Positions 35,102-46,699 of a stretch of 64,000 nt of DNA are shown here, piece by piece (position 1 is the first letter of the stretch; each line of letters begins with the position of its first letter). The stretch spans positions 27,526,386-27,590,385 of the forward strand of contig CM046347.1 in the NCBI GenBank assembly GCA_025403435.1. The letters are read 5' to 3'. The DNA comes from Artocarpus heterophyllus. Its lineage: Eukaryota > Streptophyta > Magnoliopsida > Rosales > Moraceae. Below the pieces are notes generated by a model, which did no database searches, was not told the DNA's origin, and saw only the letters and a program-made list of their open reading frames with translations. The position numbers and the translations under genes were made by a program.

Positions 35102-35506
35102 AACATCTATGCTCCTTCACAAGAGTCATTGGCCTTTGTTTGCAGTTTAGAAGTTTTTGAAGTGCCCCTTACTGTTTTGTTAGGGCCTGGCCTCTAAACT
35201 TGTTTTCAAGATTATCCTAGATCTGCTTCGCAGTCTTGTAATCTTCATGTTGAGTCTACAGCACATTATTCATACTAGCCATAACATAACAGCTGGGCCT
35301 GATTGTTAGCATCTTTCTTGGCGATCATACGCTTGGATTTGCTCATTATTGGAATCTCCCGTAAGCTCAGAAGGACACAGTGTTGTCAACACAAATTTTA
35401 GTTTCTTAAAGGATAAGATGATATTTAGGTTCCTTTTCCAATAATTAAAATTCTCACCAGTTAATTGGTTTTTATCAAGTATCAAAGATAAAGCGTTTTT
35501 AGGCAT
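35102..35506 (-). pseudogene. Copia A2 gag N-terminal part
   Basis: Starts MPKNALSLILDKNQLTGENF at 35506, then NYWKRNLNIILSFKKLKFVL and TLCPSELTGDSNNEQIQAYD. This is the usual copia gag start, in which a short lead is followed by L-G-x-N-F/Y-xx-W. A stop or frameshift follows near 35306, and degenerate gag continues (LWLV, MCCRLNMK) to the B1 insertion. The next piece of the protein is at 26249. No other gene overlaps it. Confidence 0.85.
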
Positions 35507-37120
35507 CTACAATAAAGAATTATATGCCAAACATAAGCAAACATACCATAATAATTTAGTAAGAAAACACAATCAAGCAAACATACAATTGTGTTTATAT
35601 GTCAAAATCTTGAAAATATCACAATCTTACAACAATAATTCCTAACTCAAAAAACATTAAGCCACCTAGGGGAGACTTGCCAAATTAAATTAGGAACACG
35701 GTTCCCCTCCTGATTAATATACACCATCTAGGACCTGTATAATCCAACATATATTATTACTCGTTTCTTTGGCCATTAATTTTATTAACAGAGCTACTAA
35801 GGGAAGTTAATAATAAAATTAACATGAGTATATAACCATCGCTTCAATATTTTATCTATGATTTATAATCACTACTTAGGGGTGTCAATGATAAATTATG
35901 CTAAAATACCTTATCCTCTTAGAGATCCAACCCGATACATGATGAAGTCCCTTCCTAGGGGTCGAAACTACTATGTGCTACCTATGGACCAACAATGGAG
36001 GCTGTAGGTCCTCTCTTTAAAAACCTTCTCCCATTCAATCTTTTGAAATCAAGATTTTATTGTAAAAATATGCATGAAAAAATTTTAATGAGTGGCACCC
36101 TCTATTCTATATGACATGTTATCAGCATACATAGTAAATCATATTATAGTGCAGACAAGCAAAGCAATCATGCAAAGTGACAAACAAAATAATAATAAAT
36201 AGCTGTAATATTATGGTTCCACACTAGAGAAAAGAAATCAAATATTACAAGAGATCAATCGAAACATATTATCGATTCTTCATCCTTGAATCTTCAAATT
36301 GGATCCTTCTTCATGTATTATCCATTTTCAAGTCTTCAATCCCGCATAGATTGAATACTCCATATTTTTGGTCATATCCAAAATTAATGTTTCTCAAAAT
36401 TGTGCCAAAAATAAAATCAAAACTGCAACGAAAAACACACATTTTCTGGAAAAAAAAACACAGCTCTTTGCCGGCGTGCTGATTTGTGTGATCGGCTTGC
36501 CAATTATAAACCATCGGCCTACCTGAACTTGGTAGTTTGGCTTGCCATCAGAGCTAACTGAATCCTACTACGTGGATGGCCTACTAAACTGGAGGTTTAG
36601 CTTGCCGGTTTGTAGCCATTGGCCTATCGAACTTAAGGGTTCGACCTACCGATCAAGTAGATTTTACGTTTTTCCATAAAACAGTTTTTACGTAGTTTTT
36701 TAATATTATTTTCAACAATTCATAAGCATAAAAATTTAGACACTTAGGAAATACCTATGGAATACTATCATCCATCTTCTCTGAATGATTATTTAATTAC
36801 AAATTTCTTACAAATTTAAAATTAAAAAATAATTCTTAGACAATGATGATAGATCGTCATCTAATTACATGAAAAGCTAGATATACATTCTAACCTCTAA
36901 GGAACCATAACCGGCACAAATTAATTAATTAAATGATAATTTAATCAACCCTAATCAATTAATAAACATTCACTATATAATTCCATGACAACAAAAACAA
37001 ATAGAAACCCTAGAGTGCCAACTGTCTAAAAAATTCAATTGAAGCATAGGAGAGATCAAGATCAGCTAATTTATTCATATAGCATGATTGCAAACTCGTA
37101 AATTTATGTGAAAACCTTAG
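35507..37120 (-). other. Copia A2 leader, 1.6 kb
   Basis: Noncoding. It contains a hairpin-motif cluster (36475-36655) like the one in the family A LTR, and the block shared with the B1 leader (35985-36070). Confidence 0.7.
36475..36655 (-). repeat. Hairpin-motif cluster in A2 leader
   Basis: GATCGGCTTGCCAATT, CATCGGCCTACCTGAAC, TAGTTTGGCTTGCC, GATGGCCTACTAAAC, TAGCTTGCCGGTTTG, ATTGGCCTATCGAAC and GTTCGACCTACCGATC occur in 180 bp. This is outside the LTR, so the cluster in this family is present twice per element. Confidence 0.78.
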
Positions 37121-37133
37121 GTCCCATACCAAT
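37121..37133 (-). other. Copia A2 PBS-like site
   Basis: Minus strand TTGGTATGGGACC follows the LTR end CCAACA. Only the first part (TGGTAT) agrees with the initiator-tRNA site, so either it has decayed or another tRNA is used. Confidence 0.5.
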
Positions 37134-39009
37134 TGTTGGAAAAACAGTACACAGCAAAAATTTAAAAATTTTAAATTATAGTATTTTCTAGAACATAAGT
37201 TTGACATGCTATATGCGTAAATTAACCAGATTATACTAACCTTTGCATACTAAAGAGTTTTAGTAATCTGTGAAGAGAAAGGCATTCCAAAAAGGCCTCA
37301 ACCAACTGGCCTTCTTTACCATTCTCTATCCACAATCGATACATGTGTGGGCACATCTCTTATAGCTCTTCCCCGGTGACTCTCCTTCTAACCAATTGAG
37401 AGTGATTTGTGAACAATAGCTCTTAGGGGAGTTTCAAAGACTCACAGACTAGAGTGCCCACTCTCTTGATTTCTCAATTAATCCAATAACTATGAGAACT
37501 CACCCCTTATTTATAGAGGTTGTCCCCTTGGCTGGTTATTATTAGATAAGGCCTCAAAAATTCAAATTTGATAAAATCGCGTCTGAAACGCGTGATCAAA
37601 AAATTGTTAGATCGGTAGGCTGAACTAACGGATCAGCCATTGAACTTTTCCCATCGGTAGGCTGAACTAACTGATCGGGATCCCTACGAATCTTTTTTTT
37701 CCCAGCCTAGATTCTTTGGATAATGCCTCAGTTTTAATTAAAATAACTCAATAGAGAAGTTATCTAATTACAACAACCATATCTAGATAATCTCTAGGAA
37801 AATAAATATTCTAGATAATTAAACAAGTTTATCTTGAATTAATTTACACAAAATTAATTTAACTGATAAACAGACATGAATTATCTAATCATATCAAATT
37901 TCAACCAATCTAATAATTTAACATAAATTACCAATTTATTGGAAAAGCACAACGTATCGTTATAGGATTTATTATGAGCTAACAAAGCAGACCTGATGGA
38001 CCTATATAGTTCAAGCTCTCGATAATTATAAAACCCAATATCCTAGATATATGTTTCATAATTATCAACTCTAATGTTTCTCCACTAAAAGCTTAGAGCT
38101 ACACTCTCGAACTATATAAAATTACGAAGCCTAAATAACAAATTATCCATGACATATCATAATGTATCGTATCCTCATAGAATATTCATAATCGGCTTAA
38201 GGATAAATTCTGTCTTACCTTCCCGATTATTTTTCTCTTACGTTCCATTTTCTCACCATCAAAAACCTACCTTCTATAGATAGTATGCCATTCGGTTACA
38301 CTTATGTATCCAAATCGTTGAGCGCTCTAGTCTTTCAAGCATATTAGAGGATATCATTGACTCCTAAAGAGGTGCTATGGATTCCATATCTATGAATAAC
38401 AAGTCTACGCTATAGAGAGCCATCTCTCTAACATACCAGCATGCATAGCAACATAAAGTGTGGATGTCACCCTTTGGTACATCAAAAGACATAAGTCAAG
38501 ACAACAGGCTTAATATTCATCTCAAGATTAAGATACAACACATATGATTGTCTAAAGTGAATTGATTTGCTGAGACAGAATTATTAATCCAAATCAATTA
38601 CATTTTATGTCCCGATCCAATTTATCGTCACGTATGACAATGCACCAATGTTTCTATTCACGGAATCCACCTCCGATGGCAAAGAGAAACCATCTCCGGT
38701 TAGGGATATAGATAACGTAACCATCCTTGCATGAATAAAGCGCCCGACTTTATTTGCTCGATTGTAGATCTTTTGATTTAGGCCGTCACTTTTAGAATCA
38801 TGTTTTACGTATAATCAGTCCATCATATGCCTGATTCTAAATGCTTAGACCGACAATCTTAGATATTTGTTTGCTTATCATACATTCAACAAAAATGAAC
38901 GTAGAGAGGATAATAATTTAGTATATGAATAATTAATAAATTCTTTATTGATAAAAATGTCTCCAAAAACACATTACATTTTTACTCCTTAGGGCATACA
39001 TGTCTAACA
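37134..39009 (-). repeat. Copia A2 5' LTR
   Basis: TGTTGGAAAAACAG at the left and GGCATACATGTCTAACA at the right; 1876 bp; matches 18783-20709. TATTTATA at 37508-37515. TAAAA follows directly (39010-39014), equal to 18778-18782. Confidence 0.92.
37608..37685 (-). repeat. Hairpin-motif cluster in copia A2 5' LTR
   Basis: GATCGGTAGGCTGAAC, GGATCAGCCATTGAAC and CATCGGTAGGCTGAAC lie in about 80 bp. It is one unit shorter than in the 3' LTR of the same element. Confidence 0.72.
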
Positions 39010-39014
39010 TAAAA

Positions 39015-39195
39015 CTCTCTAGTCTATTAATTGATGTTCTAAAAAGCATTACCTATTGAATGTCCTTTAATAATATAAATAAGATAATTTTTTTTAAAAA
39101 AAACATATAATATTGACTTATTATATAATGCCATAGATGGCTCTTAAATAAAATTTATTTAAACCCTAATTTTCAAACCGAAATAAATTAAAATT
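39015..39195. other. AT-rich stretch with no recognised feature
   Basis: It continues the A2 target (18384-18777) after the duplicated TAAAA. No motif seen. Confidence 0.4.
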
Positions 39196-40598
39196 TGTTG
39201 GGGGTATGCTCGGCATGATTTGGGTTTGTCGAGTGCACAGCTCGATAGGACACTATTGATAGAATGAATTTATTAGTAATTCCAACTTATATATTTTGTT
39301 AGTTTCTGAGTAAATTTCTAGCTTTATTTTATGTTTTTTTTGTTTTTTTATTTAAATAAAATTTAATTAATTTTTTTCTTTTGTTAAATTTTTGGTTTAC
39401 AATAGTTTATTTTATTTTTAATTTTTTAATTTTGTTTAGAGTTTATTTAGGTTTATTTATATTTTATTTTATTTTATTTTATTAATTTTAATAGGTTTAG
39501 AAGAGCATTTTGGAGCCTTGTTTGAGCAAGATTTTGCGCCGCAGTGCTAAGAAAACCTTGCCCTTGCAGCTAACACTGAGAGCACGTGTAACTACGCGGA
39601 TTGAAACTCAGGCCTGTGAAGACTCGAAGTGCGTAGCCGAGAGCCACACGTGTGTGTTTTATTCTCCAGCTTGAGCTTCGTATAGCTCGTGGCCATGAGC
39701 CTTTTTCCTCTGTCCCCCACACATGTTCCTTTTTGGCTCATTTTGGTTCTAAATTTGAGAATGATTTATATAGGAAATCCCCAATTGTTTTGAAGGCATA
39801 AAAATACACAATTTCTAGGGTTTTGAGGGTGTGGAGGAATTGGAAGAAAGAATACCATGAATTAGCTCAAATTCTAGAGAGAGAAATAGCTTAAGTTGAG
39901 GATTCTTAAAGGATTTTGGTGGATTCTTGAAGCATTCATGGCTTGAAGTACATCTTAATAAAGAGTTTCTTTTTCCTTTCTCTCTCTACCCTAATCTTGA
40001 TTAAATTTTATATTTATATTTGTGTGTCAAACATATTTACTTCTATGAATTTCATGAAAAGATTAGTTATGGATTTATCTATGTTTGCTTAAGTTTCCTA
40101 TTCATGAGGCCAAGAGGTGATTGATGACATGATAATCAAATTACAGTATGAGCTTAATCCATTTGTAATTAACCATGTTAGATAGGGATATCAATTTTGT
40201 TATATTGCACATAGAATCTTATTTGATGCTTGGGAGAGATAATGAGGTGAACTTAGGGCCCTAGATTAATGAATTAGATAGAATAAAGTTAACAATCATG
40301 AAATGGAAGAAGCATAGGTAGAATTGAGCTAAACCAGGCCCATAATCACATTAAACATAGATTGTCCTATATTGTAAATTATTTGTTTTGTTTTTGGGTT
40401 ATTTTAATTAGTTTTATTAGCTTTATTTTCCTTTTATTTATTTTAAAGCTCGGTTATTGTAGTTGTTGTAATTAGCTAGTTTTTAGATTTCAATCCTTGT
40501 GGGAGATGATAACACCTAATTTACCAATTCTATACTAAAACTTGACGTCATGAGCTTGTGGACATAGGCACATATACTAAAACTTTCATTAGGTTTTT
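39196..40598 (+). repeat. Athila-like 5' LTR, approximate limits
   Basis: It could start at TGTTGGGGGTATGC (39196). The T/A-rich part at 39300-39500, the GGAGCCTTG...GCTAAG part at 39510-39560, and the later TTGGGAGAGATAATGAGGTG and TTTCAATCCTTGTGGGAGA phrases resemble Athila LTRs from memory. It ends before a PBS-like site. No second copy with which to fix the limits was found. Confidence 0.5.
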
Positions 40599-40617
40599 GT
40601 GGCCATTGGTAAGGATT
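40597..40617 (+). other. Athila-like PBS (Asp tRNA), decayed
   Basis: TTTGTGGCCATTGGTAAGGAT recalls the Athila/Tat primer site with core TGGCGCCGTTGCCGGGGA; about two thirds of the positions agree. Confidence 0.4.
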
Positions 40618-40799
40618 AAGAATTTTAGAAATTTGGCTAATATTATGACGAAGTGATGAGATTTTAATTTAGGCATTTTTTTCCTTTTAATTATCTTTAT
40701 GTTTAGTTTAGAAATTTTTATTTTTTTGTTGCTTTCTTGATTTTAATTTTATTTTTGGGTTTTTATACGAAGTACTTAGAGATGGTTGATCAATAAGTA

Positions 40800-41330
40800 C
40801 TCTTGAGATTTGCTCAATGAGATGTAGAGCCTTCTCACGGCACTTGGTGGCGACACAAGAACTTGCTCATCAACTTCCCAAATCATGGATTTTCGAAAGA
40901 GGTTCAACTTCAAATCTTTCTTAATGGCTTGAGTGGCATGACACAAAGTTGGGTAGAAATAGGAAGTGGTACCACCTATTTCTACTGCTTATCTATCAAT
41001 AAGGAGATGAATTGTTCAATGAGCAATCATAGTTGAGAGAGCAATTCTAACTTGATGGAGCCAAGTTGATACCTTACCTTAAGGGATGATTTTTGCATTG
41101 GAAGGGGATTTGACTCAACTGACAAAAATTATCAATCACATGAGGAGCAACACCAACCAATTGTCAATTGCCCAACTTTCTCAACTTCAAGGTCTATAAG
41201 AACAACTTTGGGCATCTAACCAATACACATTTTCCAACTTACAAGGAGATAGTGTACCTATCGCATTTAGGATGAAACCATGTTTGGATTTCGCACTGAG
41301 TAAAGGGGACTTAGATATTCTTTAACAAGA
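40800..41330 (+). pseudogene. Athila-like gag remnant
   Basis: HGFSKEVQLQIFLNGLSGMT near 40884-40945, followed by WVEIGSGTTYF. This matches the conserved Athila gag wording, in which H-G-L/F-P-x-W-x-Q-x-Q-x-F-Y-N-G-L precedes an A-x-G-G-x region. Later comes NQLSIAQLSQLQGL near 41155-41195. Frames change several times, and only 150-200 residues of the protein are recognisable. Protease, RT and RNase H are not seen between it and 41500. Confidence 0.55.
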
Positions 41331-41760
41331 ATCTTTAAGTGGCGATTAGACCAATGACTTCAACCTCAAAAGGAATTACATGAAGAAAACATCTCAGACG
41401 TCCAATTTGTTGAGCCAAACGAGCCCATCGAAGATTACATCTACGAAGACCCTTTTTGGCCAACACCTCCTCTACCACCACTAGCAACGTTCCTTCATCC
41501 CTCCGGAGCCTATCCTTTGAAGCCCAACTTTGTTGAGATTATGAACCAAAATCCAAATCATGCTAAGGTTAAGGGCATCCATGACGAAGAGCCATCTGTG
41601 GTGTTCTTTGACACCTATAACAAGTGAATGCCGCTCATTGATGAGTGCTTCTTTAAGTCGAGCTAACGACAGTAAACAAAGCACTTCTAGAGAGGCAACT
41701 CAAGTATTTTTATTTTCTTTTCCTTTATTTTTGGGTTATTTTGTTTATTTCTTTTGTTTT
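41331..41760 (+). other. Athila-like pol-end / intergenic segment
   Basis: ACAAAGCACTTCTAGAGAGGCAACTC at 41676-41701 resembles the conserved phrase after the Athila pol (GCGCTTGTCGGGAGGCAACCC in memory). The upstream frame LFGQHLLYHH / NQNPNHAKVKGIHDEEPSVV is not recognised. The pol core must have been deleted between the gag remnant and this point. Confidence 0.4.
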
Positions 41761-41764
41761 CTTG

Positions 41765-41862
41765 TATTAAAAAAAGAATAGAAAAAAAAATATATATATA
41801 TAACAAAAAAAAATAAGAAAAAAAAAGAAAAAAAGAAAAAAATAATAAAAAAGAGGCAAAAA
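41765..41862. repeat. A-rich low-complexity run
   Basis: Almost pure A with scattered T and G (AAAAAGAAAAAAAGAAAAA type), including a short TA repeat at 41790-41802. Confidence 0.9.
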
Positions 41863-42655
41863 TTCATTTAGCAGCAGGCCAGCTACACCCTTATGAGAGA
41901 CAATTCCTTACGGCCGCATGGAAAGACAGAGCTCTCTTACGGCCATGTGATTTATTTCTCATTGTTGCAAGAATCAAAAAATTTAAATTTCTTGATTCTC
42001 AAATTTAAATGCTAGAGTTTGGCCCTTTTTCATCCTGCTTCTACAAAAACCCCTTCTTCTTCTCTAAACCCCTCACCTTCTCAACAACCACTATCTCTAA
42101 CCTTCAATTATTCATTCTACTATCTCCAATCTACCAAATTCCAACAACATCTCTAAGCCTCCATCATCCTCTTGTCATTAAGGGTTTCAAGGAGCTATTT
42201 CAACACCAATTGTGTGGTCTTCAATTTTGTGAGATTTTCTTTTATCTCTAGTGCAAGTAAGTCTTGTTTCAAGGCGTTTTCTCTATTGTGGTGGTTGTGA
42301 CAAGCTTATTTGGTTGAATTTATTTAAGGACAAAATTTTGTGGTTATTAAGAATTGTGTTAGAATTTGGATAAAATTGAGGATTGTTATCTTAATTGTAG
42401 ATTGAAATCGGTGTTTGGTTGTGAATTAAAGCTTTAATTATGAATTGTGATTGTTGGGCATCTTGGAGTTGTGTGGTGAGTTTGTTACAATTGAGTAGAA
42501 TTTGTGCACACCAAGTATTTGATAAAAGTTATGTTAGACACTGAGATTGTTCGGGGGGGTGAATTGATTGGTTGTTGAAGCCGGGTTGTATTATCTCGAT
42601 GAGAATTCTTGGTTGTGAGTGGTTTTGTGATTGTTTTATTGGTGGAAACTTAGGT
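41863..42655. other. Spacer before the Athila-like ORF
   Basis: Contains CT-rich sequence at 42030-42180 and AT-rich sequence after it. The open plus frame at 42009-42251 is Phe/Ser/Leu-rich and looks like chance. In Athila elements a leader and splice site lie here, but none can be shown. Confidence 0.4.
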
Positions 42656-42667
42656 TTATAATGTAGA

Positions 42668-43250
42668 AAATGGCATCTAGAGCACCATCATAGAGAGCTA
42701 AGTCCTCTTCCACTTCAGCGTAATACAATGCTAATCTTTTTGTGTCGGCGGAGGCTTATGCTCGATACAAGTGCTCTATCAAGAAGAGAGCTACACTTTT
42801 TGAAAAGAGGATTGAACTAGAGCCATCCACACACATTCCACACCAAATATTATAAAACATCCTTTACAGGAGATGGGATAAATTTGTGCAGCCCCTAAAA
42901 GATGCCATCATCCTCTTAGGGGGCGTGAGGTCCACTTTGATAAAAAAGCAATCAACTCTTTTTATGGCCTCCCTACATGGAAAATAATGACAGTTATAGT
43001 CTTTTGCCCAAGCATTGAATTATATAAGGTAATCAACACCATTTGTGTTTCGGTCACTCAATAGGGAATGAAAAAAGACTGCCACTTCTAGTTTGCTTAC
43101 AACGATTTGAAGGATGAGATGAAAGAGTGGGTGCACTTTATGGCTGACTGGCTCCACCCCATGTCACATTTCACCGAGGTGAGTGTCAATAGGGCATTGC
43201 TTGTATACGTAATTGCCCAAGACCTTACTATTGACATAGGAGTGTAACCC
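42668..43250 (+). pseudogene. Athila-like ORF with plant-transposon-protein domain
   Basis: Starts near KMASRAPS at 42668, then NANLFVSAEAYARYKCSIKK, matching the family phrase F-L-S-A-E-A-H-E-R-Y. It continues RWDKFVQPLKDAIILLGG and, after a frame change near 42920, VHFDKKAINSFYGLP. After another change near 43080 come YNDLKDEMKEWVHFMADWLH and SHFTEVSVNRALLVYVIAQD. This is the domain known as putative plant transposon protein (PF20167), found in the third ORF of Athila-type elements; its function is unknown. About 190 residues survive, with at least five stops. Confidence 0.65.
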
Positions 43251-44400
43251 TTTAACTCATTGGTCATTCGATACACAAAAAGGGTCTAGCCTCCTTTTTC
43301 CCTTGTTGATCACAAAGTTATGTAAAAGAGCTGATATTCGACTGAGAGAACAAGAAAAGCTTTTTCCCTAACTTGCCCACTCACAAACAATGACATTCTC
43401 TAAATCATGGAAGGGCCTCGAGGACGCCAATCATGAGCCAGTCCTTCTTTGAGTTTTGCCCTTACAGTCCCCTTATCCCGATGACAAATGACACTAGGCG
43501 AGAGGTTGGACCACCTCAAATCCATAGTACAGAGTTTTTGGAACTAGGAAGTATAGAAGTTGGCATACCAGGATGAGTAGTATCAGTACAAAGAGCACGT
43601 GCTCCACTATCAATGCAATCTTGACCCCGCCAACCTCCCTACCAATGTTCCTTGATGACCTGAATGCCCATCGTACCTCCTTAACCCCGCTTGTCTTTGG
43701 CAAGCCCCTCCTCAATTGGAAGAAGAATAAGAAGATGAAGATGAAAAAAAGATGGAAGAGGACGACTAGGCAATGACTCTTTGTCTTGCCTCTTAGCGAA
43801 GTTTTTCTTTCTCTTGCTCCTTTTATTGCAAACATTGAGGATAATGTTTAAATTAAGTTTGGGAGAGGACATGTATTACTTTGAGATCTACTATTGTTGC
43901 CCTTTATTATCTTGTTTTTATGTTTTCTTGGAGTATTTGTTAGTTCTAATTTCAAGTTGTTGTTTCTTTTGTTTTATCACGACTTTATCTTTACTTTGTT
44001 TAATTTTGTTAATTATTGCAATTGAGTTCCTTTTATTATGTCACTTTTGTTTAAATTTTAATGTTAGTTTTGTTTTATCCATAGGTTTAATTTTCTTAAT
44101 TTGTAAAAAAAATTTGAAAAAATTGTGAATAAGAGAAATGAGAATGAAAAGAAACCAAGCACTTTTTTTATTTGAGTTGTGTTCTATGGTAAACTAAAAA
44201 TGATGATAGTCAATACTTGATTTTAAATATGACATGCGTAGTGATGCTTGGGGTGCTTAATCCTTGTGCGATTTGCATTATTTTTAATCATTCACAATTG
44301 AGCACCAAGATAGTTTGTCTCCTAATTTGACAACTCACCAAGGTAGTTTGTCTCCTAACTTTTCAGATGGCTACCCAACAAGTGTGATGACCACACCCCT
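43251..44400 (+). other. Athila-like 3' internal region
   Basis: A degenerate end of the ORF runs to about 43800, with an acidic/Lys-rich frame at 43700-43770. Then come CATTGAGGATAATGTTTAAA and TTAAGTTTGGGAGAGG (43835-43868), which match the purine-rich end of Athila elements (TTTAAGTTTGGGGG in memory). T-rich and then A-rich sequence follows. The boundary with the Tat-like element is not sharp. Confidence 0.45.
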
Positions 44401-45430
44401 CTCTCCTTCCTCTAGTCTGGGATGACAAGGCAAGAGGTCGAGCAAAGAAAGAGGGAAGTTTCCAACACGATGGAGATTTTGAGCATTTCAGGACACATTT
44501 TAGAAAGTGCTTCTAGCTCATAGATGGAAGGTGATGGAGACAAGGCGGTTAATCGGCCTAGCGGAGACAGATCAACGCAAGGCTTCTGAGCCTCAATTTT
44601 CGATAGGCTGGGGAATCGAGGGGTTCAACTAGCCTGAGAACATACGCCCAGGTGAAATGACACACCTTATTGGGTAGAACTTTTTGAGGATACCAATAGC
44701 CATGATTTTTAAAAATTTCAACAGCAAATCAAATATATTATAAACCAAAGGTTTGGGATTAACGCTACTCGCATGAACAACCCACCTTTCACCAAGGTGA
44801 TCATGATAGCACCAATGCCGAGCAAGTTTAAGTTCCTTCAAATTCCTATCTATGATGGTACAACTAATGTCAATGAGCATCTAGAGACATATTGAGGACA
44901 TATGCTCCTCCAGAGTACTAGTGATGTGGCAATGTGCAAAGCTTTCTCTCTAATAATTGTAGGCTTGGATTGGTAGTGGTTCAAGAAGATAGAACTGGGC
45001 ACCATGACTTCCTTTCAATAGGTTGTGAAGGCATTCTTGAATCCATTTGTTACCTTAAGGTTGAGGAAGAAAAAGGTCACCCTTCTTTATGCTATAAGGC
45101 AGGGTGAAGAAGGCATTTAGGACTAAATCAGTTGATTCACCCAAGCAACCTTAGAAGTCAAGGGCATAGATGGGGCCACATTGAGGCACGTGTTTTGAGA
45201 AGGCCTTTGTGACAAGAATTTGAGTTGGGCTCTTCCCTTAGAGCAGTTGACCAACTTTTCCCAAATGTTGACTTATGCTTAAAGGCATGTCGATGTCGAA
45301 GACTAAATGAAAAGTCACCAAAACTATGATGGTGGCATGAACGAGAAAAAGAACAAGAAGGATGCCAACTAGGAGTCACCTAACCAAAAGAAGAAGCAAA
45401 AGATTGATAAACCAAAGGTACCAACTTGAA
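44400..45430 (+). pseudogene. Tat-like gag, heavily decayed
   Basis: Near 44750-45170: PPFTKVIMIAPMPSKFKFLQ, then IPIYDGTTNVNEHLETY, QSTSDVAMCKAFSLIIVGLD, WFKKIELGTMTSFQ, LNPFVTLRLRKKKVTLLYAI and RQGEE. This is the retrotrans_gag core as in Tat/Retand elements (P-x-Y-D-G-T-x-D-P-x-x-H-L). Trp and Gln codons have become stops (LDW*WFKK, SFQ*VVKAF). A Lys-rich tail follows to about 45430. No LTR or PBS was found upstream of it. Confidence 0.68.
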
Positions 45431-46560
45431 AATTTCAAAACTATACCCCTTTAGCTGCGACTATAAACTAGGTACTGAACTAGATAAGCAATCAGAAGAT
45501 GCACACCTACCCATCGCTACTGGAAGGAAACCATTGGAGGAGAGATCAAAGCAATATTGCAATTTCCATAAGGACAGTGGTCATACCACTCAAGAATACA
45601 TCTAGCTGAAGGATCAAATTGAGGCCTTACTCCAAAACGGACATCTATAGGAGTTCATTCAACGAGTGCTCGTTCTGGGCAATGGAGGAATAAGAAATAA
45701 CCAACCAGCCTAAGATGACCAGCCGAGGAGGAAAAACTAAGATGGTGTGAACATCTATGATCCCCTAAACATCGTGCATACGATTCTCAGTGGGCTAGTT
45801 ACTAGGGACACCACTAGTAGCAGGCAAAATTATGCCTAAAAAGCTCGGTTGGTTGAGAAAGTCCATTATATGAATATGTCTAGGCACATAAGCAAGGTGT
45901 GTTGTCAATAGGATATGCCAATCACTTTCACTAAGGCTAAAGGCGAGAACCTCCTCCATCTGCATAACAATGCTCAGGTCTACAAGCTTCAAATTGCAAA
46001 TAGCATTATTCGGTGTGTCTTAATTGACAACGAAAGCTCTGCCAACAACTTAATCAAACAACACTATGACAAGTTAAAAATCGGCAATAGTGTTTTGGTT
46101 CTTGTTAGACTCCCTTATATGGCTTCTCTGGCGAATATGTTTAGGCCATAGGGAAGATTGCTCTACACATTACATTCAGCAAAGACCGAGCATGTACTAT
46201 GCTCCTTGTTGAATTTTTAGTCATTGACAAGCATCGCAGCAAAACCATTATCGGAAGACCAACCCTCAATGCCTTGAATGTCATTGTCTCAACCTACCAC
46301 TTGTCCGTGAAATTCCCAATGGAAGATGGGAACAACGTAGTAAGGTCTAAACAAAACATATCGTAGGAGTGCTATGCGATGGTTATTAAGAAAGAAATGG
46401 CTCAGCTATTAAATGTCTCTACCATCTACAAGGTAAATAATATAGAATTCCCTATCGAGGAAGGAACTAAATTCTTTCCGACCTTGATGCATGATTTCTC
46501 AAGGAAGAGATCCAAGCATCATCGGTTGAGGACTATTTAACCTAGACCCCAAACATTCCA
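45431..46560 (+). pseudogene. Tat-like protease region, decayed
   Basis: A zinc-like phrase, YCNFHKDSGHTTQEYI, is at 45557-45605 (C-x-x-H-x-x-x-G-H-x-T). The retroviral-type aspartic protease part is at 46000-46120: RCVLIDNESSANNLIKQHYD (active-site D-N-G-S-S with Gly changed to Glu), then LLYTLHSAKTEHV and FLVIDKHRSKTIIGRPTLNA near 46210-46270. The segment 45915-46140 is open. The rest has stops and frame changes. Confidence 0.66.
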
Positions 46561-46699
46561 ACTGAACAGTCATGTTTGTTTCTCAGCTAAAGTTTGAGTC
46601 TGAGTAGGCCTTGAGAACTCCCTAAGTAAGTATTGGAATGTGCTTGCATGGCCTCATGAATGCATGCCCTAGATAGATTCAAACTTCATTTGCCATCAC

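Larger units (their letters stand above)
18783..39009 (-). mobile_element. Copia element A2, full length with two nested insertions
   Basis: Ty1/copia on the minus strand: 5' LTR 39009-37134, PBS, long leader, gag from 35506, PR, IN, RT, RNase H, polypurine tract, 3' LTR 20709-18783. TAAAA lies on both sides (18778-18782, 39010-39014). B1 (26255-35096) is inserted in gag and the solo LTR A3 (23670-25701) in the protease region. Without them A2 would be about 9.3 kb. PR-IN-RT-RH order is copia type. The frame is broken in all domains. Confidence 0.92.

Noticed and set aside
42009..42251. Plus frame starting MLEFGPFSSCF as a possible host gene
   Set aside because: Single short Ser/Phe/Thr-rich frame within the Athila-like spacer, with no exon structure or homologue I can name.
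43781..44128. Open plus frame of 115 residues resembling a multi-pass membrane protein
   Set aside because: T-rich sequence near the Athila 3' end gives Leu/Phe/Cys by chance. No start context, no homologue recognised, and it overlaps the purine-rich tract region.
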